From Dehalococcoidales bacterium (GTDB lineage Bacteria > Chloroflexota > Dehalococcoidia > Dehalococcoidales > UBA5627): a stretch of 56,056 bases of DNA. The number at the start of each line of letters is the position of its first letter. The stretch's first letter is position 1. The translations under genes and the position numbers were made by a program. This document shows positions 48,319 through 56,056 of the stretch, piece by piece. The notes beneath the pieces were generated by a model. It had not been told where the DNA came from and made no database searches. It worked only from the letters and a program-made list of their open reading frames with translations. The stretch covers positions 1-56,056 of the forward strand of contig JAQTUQ010000008.1 of NCBI GenBank assembly GCA_028707255.1. Reading direction: 5' to 3'.

Positions 48319-48347
48319 TTGACAAATGTTTTTTACAGTGATATATT
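48319..48347 (+). promoter_or_regulatory. Promoter of the aro operon
   Basis: TTGACA (48319-48324), 17 bases, TATATT (48342-48347), with TG before the -10. Only one base differs from the full consensus. Start of transcription near 48354, about 30 bases before the leader peptide. Confidence 0.87.
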
Positions 48348-48384
48348 CCCCGTATATAAGTGTAGAAGAGAAGCAGGAACAATA

Positions 48385-48468
48385 ATGTTAAATAGGAATA
48401 CCTCCGCTTATTATACATATTACGTGTTTACCTGGTGCCGTAACGGCACCCGGGGGGTATTTGATTGA
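48385..48468 (+). CDS. Aromatic-rich leader peptide of the aro operon attenuator
   Basis: 27 codons from ATG 48385 to TGA 48466-48468, with AGGA seven to ten bases upstream. The peptide starts MLNRNTSA and continues YYTYYVFTWC. Seven of 27 residues are aromatic: four Tyr (48409-48414 and 48418-48423), two Phe and one Trp; the main cluster lies at 48409-48435. It sits between the operon promoter and an intrinsic terminator, which is the layout of trp, phe and similar leader peptides. It is not expected to have a function as a protein; its translation speed is the signal. Tyr codons come first and are most numerous, so tyrosine shortage should be the main trigger. Confidence 0.85.
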   Translation: MLNRNTSAYYTYYVFTWCRNGTRGVFD

Positions 48469-48512
48469 TCTGCTAAAGTATGAATTTATAAGTAAATCTT
48501 TAAAATCCTCCC
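48397..48512 (+). promoter_or_regulatory. Attenuator: alternative RNA pairings of the aro leader
   Basis: Segment 1 AATACCTCC (48397-48405) can pair with segment 2 GGGGGTATT (48453-48461), nine pairs with one G-U. Segment 2, extended to GGGGGGTATTT (48452-48462), can instead pair with segment 3 AAATCCTCCC (48503-48512), ten pairs with one G-U and one bulge. Segment 3 is also the left arm of the terminator. A 7-bp hairpin GGTGCCG-TAA-CGGCACC (48434-48450) lies inside the 1:2 loop. A ribosome stalled at the Tyr codons just after segment 1 would cover segment 1, free segment 2 and prevent the terminator; one that reaches the stop codon at 48466 would cover segment 2 and allow it. Confidence 0.8.
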
Positions 48513-48534
48513 GGTGGGAGGATTTTTTATTTTA
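48502..48534 (+). terminator. Attenuator terminator before aroF
   Basis: AAAATCCTCCC, loop GGT, GGGAGGATTTT: 11 perfect pairs, with TTTTTTATTTTAT at and after the 3' arm. It lies 34 bases after the leader peptide stop and 62 bases before aroF. Confidence 0.92.
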
Positions 48535-48595
48535 TGATATGGATTTTATCCGTGTATAGATATACAATAAAAATGAAGCGGGAGGAACAATCAAT

Positions 48596-49666
48596 ATGAT
48601 AATAATGGAAAAAGGCGCTACCAAAGAACAGATTAATGATGTAATTGCTGAAATCAAAAAGCACGGATTAAGAGTCGATGTCTCTCAGGGCGAATTCAGG
48701 ACGATCATCGGACTTATTGGAGATGAGAGTAAAATATCTTTCGCCAATCTGGCACTGATGCCCGGGGTAAAAGAAGCCAGGATGGTGGAAACACCGTATA
48801 AACTCATTAGCCGCGATTACAGCGAGCCGTTCATCGGGAAAGAAGAAAGCCGCATCGTTAAAGTGGGGGATGTTTGCATCGGAGGAAATGAACCGGTGAT
48901 AATGGCTGGACCCTGCGCCGTAGAAAGCAAGGAGCAGGTTTTCCGCATCGCCAAAGAGGTCAGGGCTGCCGGAGCCCGGATATTGAGAGGCGGTATATAT
49001 AAACCGAGGAGTTCGGTGCATTCATTCCAGGGACTTGGTTCGCGCGGTGAAGCCGAGGCCAGGGAAGCCCTCGAATGGTTACGCGCCGCCGGGCGTGAGT
49101 ACGGAATGCCGGTTATGACTGAGGTCAGAGGAGAATCTCAAACAGAGCTCATAGCCGAATATGTGGATATACTTCAAATCGGCGCCAGAAATATGTACGA
49201 CCAGGACCTTTTGAGCAGGGTCGGCAAGACCGGGAAAGCGGTTCTTTTGAAAAGACATTTCGGCGCCAGCGTCGAGGAATTCCTCTCTTTTTCCGAATAT
49301 ATAGTTGCCGAGGGTAATAAGGATGTCATTCTCTGCGAACGCGGCATTGTGCCGGTAGGCAAGGGAAACAGTTATACCAGGTATACTCTGGACCTGGGAG
49401 CGGTTCCGGTTATCAAACGGGAAACCTATCTCCCAATTATTATCGACCCCAGCCATGCCGCAGGGCGCCGCGATCTGATATTCGATTTGAGCTGCGCCGC
49501 CATTGCCGGGGGTGCTCACGGACTGGTCATAGAAACGCATTACAATCCGAAAGAAGCTATAGTGGACGCCAAGCAGATGATAACGCCGGATGAACTGAAA
49601 GATGTCATCGATGCCTCGCTCCGCATAAGTAAAGTAATTAATGATTATAAAAAGAAAAACAGTTAA
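48596..49666 (+). CDS. aroF: 3-deoxy-7-phosphoheptulonate (DAHP) synthase, type I-beta
   Basis: 356 residues. First step of the shikimate pathway: PEP plus erythrose 4-phosphate to DAHP. An N-terminal ferredoxin-like regulatory domain (about 1-70), as in the Thermotoga enzyme where it binds Tyr/Phe, precedes the aldolase barrel. Catalytic blocks: IMAGPCAVESKEQVF, ILRGGIYKPRSSVHSFQGLG, QIGARNMYDQDLL, VLLKRHFGAS and IIDPSHAAGRRD. GGGAGGA precedes ATG 48596. It is the first gene after the attenuator, so its expression is set by aromatic amino acid supply. Enzyme-level feedback by Tyr/Phe is also likely from the extra domain. One base before aroB. Confidence 0.95.
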   Translation: MIIMEKGATKEQINDVIAEIKKHGLRVDVSQGEFRTIIGLIGDESKISFANLALMPGVKEARMVETPYKLISRDYSEPFIGKEESRIVKVGDVCIGGNEPVIMAGPCAVESKEQVFRIAKEVRAAGARILRGGIYKPRSSVHSFQGLGSRGEAEAREALEWLRAAGREYGMPVMTEVRGESQTELIAEYVDILQIGARNMYDQDLLSRVGKTGKAVLLKRHFGASVEEFLSFSEYIVAEGNKDVILCERGIVPVGKGNSYTRYTLDLGAVPVIKRETYLPIIIDPSHAAGRRDLIFDLSCAAIAGGAHGLVIETHYNPKEAIVDAKQMITPDELKDVIDASLRISKVINDYKKKNS

Positions 49667-50740
49667 ATGAAATCATTAAATGTAGAATTGGGAAACAAAA
49701 GCTACGATATCCTGATAGGCAGCGGTTTGCTCGACCGTACGGCCGACCTGTTATGTGAAGCTGTATTCGCAAAAAAATACATCATCGTTACCAATCCGAC
49801 CGTTGATAAATTATTCGGGAATAAAGTAAAAGAAAACCTGTCCACCAGGAATTTGCCTCTCGACCTGCTGACAGTCCCCGACGGAGAAAAATATAAGTCG
49901 CTGGATAGCGCCGGCAGCTTATATGAGGGGCTTACAGCGTGTTTTGCCGAACGCGGCACGCCGATATTAGCCCTTGGTGGTGGAGTTATCGGAGACCTGG
50001 CAGGTTTTGTGGCAGCGACCTATATGCGCGGGGTGCCGTTAATACAAATCCCTACTACCCTGCTGGCGCAGGTCGACAGCAGCATCGGCGGCAAGGTGGC
50101 GGTAGACCATGGTAAATTAAAAAATAAAATAGGTGCATTCTATCAGCCGCACCTGGTGATATCCGACACGGATACCTTGCGCACTCTTCCGCAGAAAGAG
50201 TTTGCCAACGGCATGGCCGAAGTTATAAAGAGCGCCGTTATCAGAGACATCTCTTTCTTCATTTTTATTAAAGAGAATCTGACTGCCATTATGAAGCAGG
50301 GCGGCGACATTATTGAGGACATGGTTTTCCGGGCAGCCGCTATAAAAGCATCCATAGTAATGCAGGATGAGAGGGATACGGGTTTAAGAAATATACTGAA
50401 TTTCGGGCACACCATTGGACATGCCATCGAATCCGTATCCAAATTCAAAATATCCCACGGACAGGCAGTCGCCATCGGTATGATAGCAGAAGCAAAAATC
50501 GCCAGAAGTATGGGAACATTTGAAAAGTATGAACTGGAAGAGCTTGAGAAATTGATATCGCATTGCGGGTTACCGACAAGGATGCCGGAAATAGATAGAA
50601 GTAGCATCCTGCGGGCAATGCAACACGACAAAAAGATTGCAAGTGGCAAAATCAGATTCGCCCTGCCCCGCAATATAGGGGATGTTTATCTAACCGATAC
50701 AGTAGAACCTGATATCGTCAGGGAGGCAATGGAAGATTAG
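49667..50740 (+). CDS. aroB: 3-dehydroquinate synthase
   Basis: 357 residues. Cyclises DAHP to 3-dehydroquinate; NAD and zinc or cobalt dependent. NAD site LALGGGVIGDLAGFVAATYMRG and the QVDSSIGGKVAVDH core are seen (abbreviated), and metal ligands Glu in NGMAEVIKSAVI, His in LNFGHTIGHAIE and His in ISHGQAVAIGM. Starts directly after the aroF stop and ends directly before aroD. Confidence 0.96.
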   Translation: MKSLNVELGNKSYDILIGSGLLDRTADLLCEAVFAKKYIIVTNPTVDKLFGNKVKENLSTRNLPLDLLTVPDGEKYKSLDSAGSLYEGLTACFAERGTPILALGGGVIGDLAGFVAATYMRGVPLIQIPTTLLAQVDSSIGGKVAVDHGKLKNKIGAFYQPHLVISDTDTLRTLPQKEFANGMAEVIKSAVIRDISFFIFIKENLTAIMKQGGDIIEDMVFRAAAIKASIVMQDERDTGLRNILNFGHTIGHAIESVSKFKISHGQAVAIGMIAEAKIARSMGTFEKYELEELEKLISHCGLPTRMPEIDRSSILRAMQHDKKIASGKIRFALPRNIGDVYLTDTVEPDIVREAMED

Positions 50741-51394
50741 ATGGGAAGCAACCGCATCTGCGCAGCTATTACAAACAGTAACACTGACATTTCGCAAATT
50801 GCCGCAATGGCGGATTTGTTCGAAGTGCGCATAGACTTGATTGGCAACGGCTGGCATGAAACGGCATCGGGACTCCCGAAACCCTGGATTGCCTGCAACC
50901 GCCGAAAAGAAGAAGGCGGCAACTGGCAGGGCAGCGAAGAGCACAGGATTGAAGAGATGTTAAAGGCACTTCCGCTGGGAGCAAAAATAATAGATGTCGA
51001 ACTGGCAACCCCCGGACTGGATAAAATCGTGCCGGCTATAAAACAAAAAGCGGCATGCCTGATATCATACCATAACCTGACTAAGACACCGGAGCTCGAC
51101 GAATTAAAAGACATCGTATCCAGACAGATTGCCGCCGGAGCCGATATCTGCAAAGTAGTTGTCTTTGCCAATAAAGCTGAAGATAATTTGACCGTATTAA
51201 GACTGATTTCTGAATTTACGTTAAAAAGGGTTATTGCTTTCGCTATGGGAGATAAGGGATTACCCAGTCGCATACTTTGCCCGTTGGTAGGCGGCGATTT
51301 TACCTATGCTTCATTGGAAAGAGGGGCGGAATCGGCCGCAGGGCAGATAACGGTAAAAGAAATGTATGAAATATACCGGATGGTGGAAACGTGA
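50741..51394 (+). CDS. aroD: 3-dehydroquinate dehydratase, type I
   Basis: 217 residues, type I Schiff-base enzyme. Catalytic His in LISYHNLTKTP and the Schiff-base Lys in ADICKVVVFAN; the substrate loop is FEVRIDLIGN. Removes water from 3-dehydroquinate. ATG 50741 follows the aroB stop without a gap; GTGA overlap with aroE. Confidence 0.94.
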   Translation: MGSNRICAAITNSNTDISQIAAMADLFEVRIDLIGNGWHETASGLPKPWIACNRRKEEGGNWQGSEEHRIEEMLKALPLGAKIIDVELATPGLDKIVPAIKQKAACLISYHNLTKTPELDELKDIVSRQIAAGADICKVVVFANKAEDNLTVLRLISEFTLKRVIAFAMGDKGLPSRILCPLVGGDFTYASLERGAESAAGQITVKEMYEIYRMVET

Positions 51395-52269
51395 TATCGA
51401 AGATTTCCGCCGCTACCAGAATCTGCGGTCTGATCGGTGACCCTGTAGAACACAGCATATCGCCGGCAATGCATAATGCCGCCTTTAAAAAAGCGGGCTT
51501 GGACTATGTTTACCTGCCGTTTCGAGTAACCGCCAAAAACCTACCCGGAGCCATAGCCGGATTAAAGAGCCTTGATTTACGCGGGATTAACGTTACCATC
51601 CCGCACAAGGTTGCCGTTATCCCTCTCCTCGATGAAATGGAACCTATTGCGGAAAAAATCGGGGCGGTTAACACAATTGTAAACGACAACGGGCATCTAA
51701 AGGGGTACAATACCGATGCCGCCGGATTCCTTAAATCACTATCCGCAAAAGACATAGACCCATCTGGTAAAAGGATAGTCATACTCGGTGCAGGAGGCGT
51801 TTCCAGAGCCGTTTCTTTCATGCTGGCAGAACAGGGAGCGGAAATAGAAATTCTCAATCGCAGCCAGGAGATGGAATGGGCGCAGAAACTGGCTGCAAAT
51901 ATATCACGATATTCAAAAAATAAAACCCGGGCGATGGAGCTGAACGAAACCAACCTTCAACAGGCATTGAAGCATGCCGATATTCTGGTTAATGCCACCA
52001 GCGTCGGTATGAGCCCTGATACAGATAGGACTCTCGTGCCACAGGAGCTGCTAGATCCCGGAATGGTGGTTTTCGATGTTATCTACAACCCGGAAAAGAC
52101 AAAGCTGCTTGAGGATGCCGGGAAAGCAGGAGCGATAGTAATCGGCGGGCTGGATATGCTGGTATGGCAGGGCGCTTTGGCTTTTGAACTTTGGACCGGG
52201 GTCAAAGCTCCGGTAGATACCATGAAGAATACGGTAGTTCAATTGTTAAAAAAGGCTGCTTTAATATAA
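51391..52269 (+). CDS. aroE: Shikimate dehydrogenase
   Basis: 292 residues. Reduces 3-dehydroshikimate with NADPH. Substrate site EHSISPAMHNAAFKKAGLDY, catalytic Lys in GINVTIPHKVAV, nucleotide loop ILGAGGVSRAVSFML, and NATSVGMSPD are present. GTG 51391 overlaps the aroD stop. A 125-base gap follows with a hairpin and a second promoter, so the operon divides here into two transcription units. Confidence 0.95.
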   Translation: MISKISAATRICGLIGDPVEHSISPAMHNAAFKKAGLDYVYLPFRVTAKNLPGAIAGLKSLDLRGINVTIPHKVAVIPLLDEMEPIAEKIGAVNTIVNDNGHLKGYNTDAAGFLKSLSAKDIDPSGKRIVILGAGGVSRAVSFMLAEQGAEIEILNRSQEMEWAQKLAANISRYSKNKTRAMELNETNLQQALKHADILVNATSVGMSPDTDRTLVPQELLDPGMVVFDVIYNPEKTKLLEDAGKAGAIVIGGLDMLVWQGALAFELWTGVKAPVDTMKNTVVQLLKKAALI

Positions 52270-52291
52270 CCATTGTATTATATTATAGTAA

Positions 52292-52320
52292 CAACTTGGT
52301 AATAAATAATTCCCAAGTTG
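52292..52320. promoter_or_regulatory. Inverted repeat between aroE and aroK
   Basis: CAACTTGG and CCAAGTTG, 8-bp perfect arms, 13-base AT-rich loop, no T-run. It lies 20 bases upstream of the aroK promoter. It may be an operator or a weak transcript-end hairpin. Confidence 0.4.
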
Positions 52321-52339
52321 CCTTACCAGCCCGACAAGT

Positions 52340-52368
52340 TTGTGAAACAGAGGCTATGTTATTATAAT
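52340..52368 (+). promoter_or_regulatory. Internal promoter for aroK-aroA-aroC-pheA
   Basis: TTGTGA (52340-52345), 17 bases, TATAAT (52363-52368). The -10 is perfect and the spacing optimal. Start near 52375, about 20 bases before aroK. Confidence 0.75.
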
Positions 52369-52394
52369 ATGTATATATTATCTGGATTGAAAGC

Positions 52395-52925
52395 ATGAAG
52401 ACAAACATAGCGTTAATAGGCTTTATGGGGACAGGCAAGACCACCATCGCAAAAGCGATTGCCAGAAAACTGGGCAAGACGCTCGTTGAAATGGATGTTC
52501 TTATCGAACAAAAAGCAGGCAAGAGTGTTGCTGATATCTTTAAAGACGACGGGGAAATCGCTTTCAGACAACTTGAAATAGATATTACCCGGGAAATCGC
52601 AGAGCGGGATAATCAGGTGATTGCCTGCGGCGGCGGTATAGTATTGAACAGGATTAATATCGACAGGCTGAAGAAAAATACCGTTGTTGTTTTACTTACG
52701 GTATCATTCGATGTCATCGAAAAAAGGGTTTCTGCAGATGCGGGTGTCAGGCCTTTACTTGCGGGTAGCAAAGACAAAGCGCAGACAATCAGAGAGCTCA
52801 TGACGTTCAGGCAACCGTTTTATGAAAGGTCGGCGGATATAACTGTAGATTCGTCGAATCTCGGGATCGAAGCTACAGCGGATTTAATAATAGATAAGGT
52901 CAAAAATTATGAGAGTAAGAATTAA
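52395..52925 (+). CDS. aroK: Shikimate kinase
   Basis: 176 residues. Phosphorylates shikimate at the 3-OH. Walker A GFMGTGKTTIAKAIA, substrate Asp in LVEMDVLIEQKAG, FRQLEIDITREI, CGGGIVLN and the lid Arg region DAGVRPLL. Served by its own promoter. Overlaps aroA by 17 bases. The ribosome site is weak. Confidence 0.95.
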   Translation: MKTNIALIGFMGTGKTTIAKAIARKLGKTLVEMDVLIEQKAGKSVADIFKDDGEIAFRQLEIDITREIAERDNQVIACGGGIVLNRINIDRLKKNTVVVLLTVSFDVIEKRVSADAGVRPLLAGSKDKAQTIRELMTFRQPFYERSADITVDSSNLGIEATADLIIDKVKNYESKN

Positions 52926-54165
52926 TAAAAGTGAATTACGGGGGAGGGCGGCTGTTCCCCCTTCTAAAAGTTATACCATCCGCAGCCTGATGTGCGCTGC
53001 CCTGGCTAAAGGCAAGAGCCGGATTATCAATCCGCTGATATGCGACGATACGGAGGCTGCCAGTGAAGCTCTTGGAAAAGTCGGCATCAAGATAGAGAAA
53101 AACGAAGGCTGCTGGGAAGTAACCGGCAGTCGTTTTCACGCTCCCGAAGGCGATATTTATTGCCGGGATTCCGCGGCAACTTTGAGATTTATGACAACCC
53201 TTGCCTCGATTATCCCCGGGAAATGCCGCATGGTTCCGAGCCCGTCGCTTGCCAAACGTCCTATCGAACCACTGATTACAGCTCTTAATAAACTTAAAAT
53301 TAAATGCTATCTGGAAGATTCGGCAATTGTGGTCGATGAAGGCAGGTTTTTGGGGGGAAATGTAAGCATGACCGGAGATGTCAGTTCCCAATTCGTTTCC
53401 GCTCTCTTGTTTTTATGTCCGCTGGCGGAAGCTGGACTGAACATCCGACTCACCACCACGCCCGAATCCGGCCCTTATATCGAAATGACGCTCGCTTGTA
53501 TGAAAGAATTCGGCGTAGATATAATAGCTTCTCCTACGCTTCAGTTTTTCTCCAGTGATTTCCGCCAATACAAAACAGCCGACTATACGGTTGAGGGGGA
53601 CTGGTCTACAGCTTCATATTTACTTGCCGCAGGAGCGATGACGGGAAGTACCGAAGTGACCGGACTCAACCTTAACAGTATCCAGGGAGACCGGGTAATC
53701 TTGAACCTGCTAAGTAAAATGGGAGCTTCAATATCAGCTAAAAAAGACATTATTACTTCAAGCCGTTCCAATTTTAAAGCCTTTAAGGCAGACCTGACCG
53801 ACTGTATCGACCTGCTGCCGACTATGGCTGCAGTTGCCGCTTTAGCAAACGGACAAAGCCGGCTATATGGAATTCGTCGCGCCAGGTTCAAGGAATCCAA
53901 CCGTGTCAGCGCCATCAGAGAGGGACTGGAAAGAATGAATATTCAGGTAATCGAAGAGGAAGATACCCTCATCATTAACGGAGGGAAACCGTCCGGTGCA
54001 ACTATAGACAGTTTCGGAGACCACCGTATAGCCATGGCATTCAGCCTGTTGGGAGCGGCTGTCGGTAATACCGTTATCGAGGGTGCGGAATGCGTTTCCA
54101 AGACATTCACTAACTTCTGGCAAACCCTCGAAAGCCTCGGCGCAAAGGTAGAAAGCAATGTCTGA
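52909..54165 (+). CDS. aroA: 5-enolpyruvylshikimate-3-phosphate synthase
   Basis: 418 residues. Transfers enolpyruvyl from PEP to shikimate 3-phosphate. Seen: substrate Lys-Ser in [64 protein letters not shown] and [13 protein letters not shown]. The NxGTxxR-like PEP loop of class I enzymes is read here as RDSAATLR, with Ala in place of Gly. Overlaps aroK by 17 and aroC by 8 bases. Confidence 0.95.
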   Translation: MRVRINKSELRGRAAVPPSKSYTIRSLMCAALAKGKSRIINPLICDDTEAASEALGKVGIKIEKNEGCWEVTGSRFHAPEGDIYCRDSAATLRFMTTLASIIPGKCRMVPSPSLAKRPIEPLITALNKLKIKCYLEDSAIVVDEGRFLGGNVSMTGDVSSQFVSALLFLCPLAEAGLNIRLTTTPESGPYIEMTLACMKEFGVDIIASPTLQFFSSDFRQYKTADYTVEGDWSTASYLLAAGAMTGSTEVTGLNLNSIQGDRVILNLLSKMGASISAKKDIITSSRSNFKAFKADLTDCIDLLPTMAAVAALANGQSRLYGIRRARFKESNRVSAIREGLERMNIQVIEEEDTLIINGGKPSGATIDSFGDHRIAMAFSLLGAAVGNTVIEGAECVSKTFTNFWQTLESLGAKVESNV

Positions 54166-55249
54166 CAGCCTCGGCAAACTTTTCACCGTAACCAGTTTCG
54201 GTGAAAGCCACGGCAAACTGATCGGTATCGTTATCGGCGGCTGTCCCGCCGGACTGAAAATCGACACGGACTGTATACAACAAGAACTGGATAAACGCAA
54301 ACCCGGCAACAATGCAGCCTCAACCCCGCGCCTGGAAGATGATAAAGCAGAAATCCTTTCCGGGGTTTTAAACGGATATACCACCGGCGCCCCGATATGC
54401 CTGTCGATCCGGAACAAAGACGCTCATTCGGAAGATTATGACGGGATAAAATTTTTGGCAAGGCCGGGGCATGCCGACTATACATCTTATGTTAAATACG
54501 GCGGATTCGGCGACTACCGCGGCGGCGGACGTTTTTCCGGCAGGATTACAGCCGGATTCGTTGCAGCCGGCGCTGTCGCCCGTGCATTATTAAAAACAAT
54601 CGAAGTCAATATCGTTGCACATACCATCGAGATAGGCGGAATAGCCGCCATGCCGCAGAATATGGATGCTATAAGACGAAACATAGATGACAATCCCCTG
54701 CGCTGCGCCGATTTCGCCGCCGCAGCCCGCATGACGGCAGCCATTGAAGATGCCAGAGCTGGTGGAGACAGCCTCGGAGGAATTATCGAGGGAATAGCCA
54801 TAGGGGTACCGGCAGGGCTGGGCGAACCCGTTTTCGACAACCTCGACGGGGAAATGGCGAAGGCATTGTTCGCCATTCCGTCGGTGAAAGGCGTGGAATT
54901 CGGCGCCGGTTTCGCCGCCGCCCGCCTGAAAGGCTCCGAGAACAACGACCCGTTCGATATAAAAGACGGAAAGGTAATTACCAAAACCAACAATGCCGGA
55001 GGCATACTGGGCGGAATCAGCAGCGGAATGCCGATAGTTTTAAAGGTAGCCGTAAAACCGACGCCATCCATAGCTAAGAAACAGCATTCGGTCGATTTGA
55101 AAAAAATGACCGTAGCAGAACTGGAAATAAAAGGCCGGCATGACGCCTGTATCGTTCCCAGGGCGGTTCCGGTTGTCGAAGCGATGATGGCAATAACGCT
55201 ATGCGACTTTGCTCTAAGGGCAGGATTACTGCCGGGGGTAATAAAATGA
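54158..55249 (+). CDS. aroC: Chorismate synthase
   Basis: 363 residues. FMN-dependent 1,4-elimination giving chorismate. All three family signatures are present: [40 protein letters not shown] and [23 protein letters not shown] overlap with pheA, 8-base overlap with aroA. A 327-codon frame on the opposite strand is a shadow. Confidence 0.96.
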   Translation: MSDSLGKLFTVTSFGESHGKLIGIVIGGCPAGLKIDTDCIQQELDKRKPGNNAASTPRLEDDKAEILSGVLNGYTTGAPICLSIRNKDAHSEDYDGIKFLARPGHADYTSYVKYGGFGDYRGGGRFSGRITAGFVAAGAVARALLKTIEVNIVAHTIEIGGIAAMPQNMDAIRRNIDDNPLRCADFAAAARMTAAIEDARAGGDSLGGIIEGIAIGVPAGLGEPVFDNLDGEMAKALFAIPSVKGVEFGAGFAAARLKGSENNDPFDIKDGKVITKTNNAGGILGGISSGMPIVLKVAVKPTPSIAKKQHSVDLKKMTVAELEIKGRHDACIVPRAVPVVEAMMAITLCDFALRAGLLPGVIK

Positions 55250-56056
55250 ATCTGGATGAACTCAGGCTGCGGGTCGATAAGATAGACAAGGAAATCGTTG
55301 AGTTGATTGCGGATAGAATCAGGCTGGCCGAACAAATAGGCGAACTTAAAAAGAGTCAAGGTCGCCAGATTGAAGACAAGCAGCGCGAAGAGGCAATCAT
55401 CGATAAAATCAAGGCTATGGCTCTCCAAAAAGGACTGAAACAGGCGGATATCGAGCGCATCTACCGCCAGATATTCATCGCTTCCAAAAGCATACAAGGA
55501 GCCTTTGTCGCTTTTCAGGGAGAAATCGGCGCTTACAGCGAGGAAGCAGCCGTTAACTTTTTCGGAGCAGGCATACAGGTCAAACCCTACGAGACACTGG
55601 AAGACGTCTTCAAAGCCGTCGAGCAGGGGGAATCGGGGTTCGGTATTATACCGGTCGAAAATTCGATCGAGGGCAGTATCAGCAAGTCCTACGACCTGCT
55701 GCTGGATTCTCCTTTAAAAGTCTGCGGGGAAATCGAGCTGAGGGTATCGCATTGTCTGATAGCCAACCCCGGGGTAACGCTGGATATGATAAAAGAAATT
55801 TATTCGCATCCGCAAGCTCTGGGACAATGCCAGGCATTTATAAAGCACTTGAAGTGCGAACTGGTGCCCTCTTATGATACCGCCGGCAGCGTCAAGATGA
55901 TAAAAGAAAAGAAAATCATGGACGGAGCCGCCATCGCCGGCAGCCGCGCCGCCGCTATATATAATATGAATATCATCAATTCCGGTATCGAGGATAACCC
56001 CAATAATTTCACGCGTTTCTTCGTGCTGGCAAAAGAAGATGCACCGCCTTCGCGAA
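55246..56056 (+). CDS. pheA: Chorismate mutase / prephenate dehydratase (P-protein), cut by window end
   Basis: 270 codons in view, open at the window end. Residues 1-85 are an AroQ-type chorismate mutase ([41 protein letters not shown]). From about 88 the prephenate dehydratase starts: [49 protein letters not shown] and the catalytic Thr motif NNFTRFFVL. The C-terminal ACT domain that usually gives Phe feedback would lie beyond the window. Starts in an ATGA overlap with aroC. Makes phenylpyruvate, so the operon runs from PEP and erythrose 4-phosphate to the phenylalanine branch. Confidence 0.95.
   Translation, partial: MNLDELRLRVDKIDKEIVELIADRIRLAEQIGELKKSQGRQIEDKQREEAIIDKIKAMALQKGLKQADIERIYRQIFIASKSIQGAFVAFQGEIGAYSEEAAVNFFGAGIQVKPYETLEDVFKAVEQGESGFGIIPVENSIEGSISKSYDLLLDSPLKVCGEIELRVSHCLIANPGVTLDMIKEIYSHPQALGQCQAFIKHLKCELVPSYDTAGSVKMIKEKKIMDGAAIAGSRAAAIYNMNIINSGIEDNPNNFTRFFVLAKEDAPPSR

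Noticed and set aside
48348-48595. T-box or amino acid riboswitch in the aro leader
   Set aside because: No T-box sequence or specifier stem seen; the leader peptide with alternative pairings explains the terminator better.
48541-48595. Second promoter between the attenuator terminator and aroF (TATACAAT region)
   Set aside because: No matching -35 at proper spacing; it would bypass the attenuator, and the evidence is too weak.
54514-55497. 327-codon frame opposite aroC and pheA
   Set aside because: Longest antisense frame in the window, but it mirrors two certain genes and has no plausible product.

Overview
The window looks like the chromosome of an anaerobic member of the Chloroflexota, most likely class Dehalococcoidia. 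The basis is gene order and content, not a database match. A 16S gene has no adjacent 23S in view. The ribosomal S10/spc/alpha block runs uninterrupted from rpsL to rpsI. A shikimate operon (aroF-B-D-E-K-A-C-pheA) lies divergently beside it. The folate-independent type of methionine synthase, and zinc-binding forms of S4, S14, L24, L36 and adenylate kinase, fit an anaerobe. The rank below phylum is inference.

Layout. 1-380: 5' end of a 16S rRNA gene (minus strand) with a strong promoter and a boxA-like leader element. 706-2797: OmpR-type two-component system. 3688-8716: five-gene run tldD-tldE-PAC2-HEAT-GNAT. 9161-11217: ABC exporter. 11320-14437: defence and mobile-looking segment, a one-polypeptide restriction-modification enzyme followed by a tiny GIY-YIG nuclease gene boxed between inverted repeats. 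14521-16899: zinc-ribbon coiled-coil membrane protein, then on the other strand a secreted papain-like protease with a small overlapping partner. 17096-22898: methyl cycle (core methionine synthase, ahcY, metK) with a cysteine-rich small protein and an APH-kinase fusion. 23130-25632: hexose-phosphate mutase and isomerase. 25720-27449: second ABC exporter. 27958-48102 (minus): truA-rplM-rpsI, alpha, spc, S10 and str genes as one block of 34 genes that ends in a 14-bp terminator. 48319-56056: aro operon, with pheA cut by the window end.

The first 28 kb has repeat-filled gaps. At least four families of short palindromic repeats occur there, and several are arranged as inverted pairs. Compensatory base changes between copies show that the palindromes themselves are preserved. 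The second half is compact and repeat-free.

The best find is the leader of the aro operon (48319-48534). A near-consensus promoter is followed by a 27-codon leader peptide carrying YYTYYVFTW. Three RNA segments can pair in mutually exclusive ways, ending in an 11-bp intrinsic terminator. This is a complete ribosome-mediated attenuator of the trp/phe type, apparently sensing tyrosine first and phenylalanine/tryptophan second, placed before DAHP synthase. The str/S10 promoter diverges from the same gap and has a perfect 8-bp inverted repeat between its -35 and -10 boxes. Translation and aromatic synthesis are therefore controlled from one 490-bp region.
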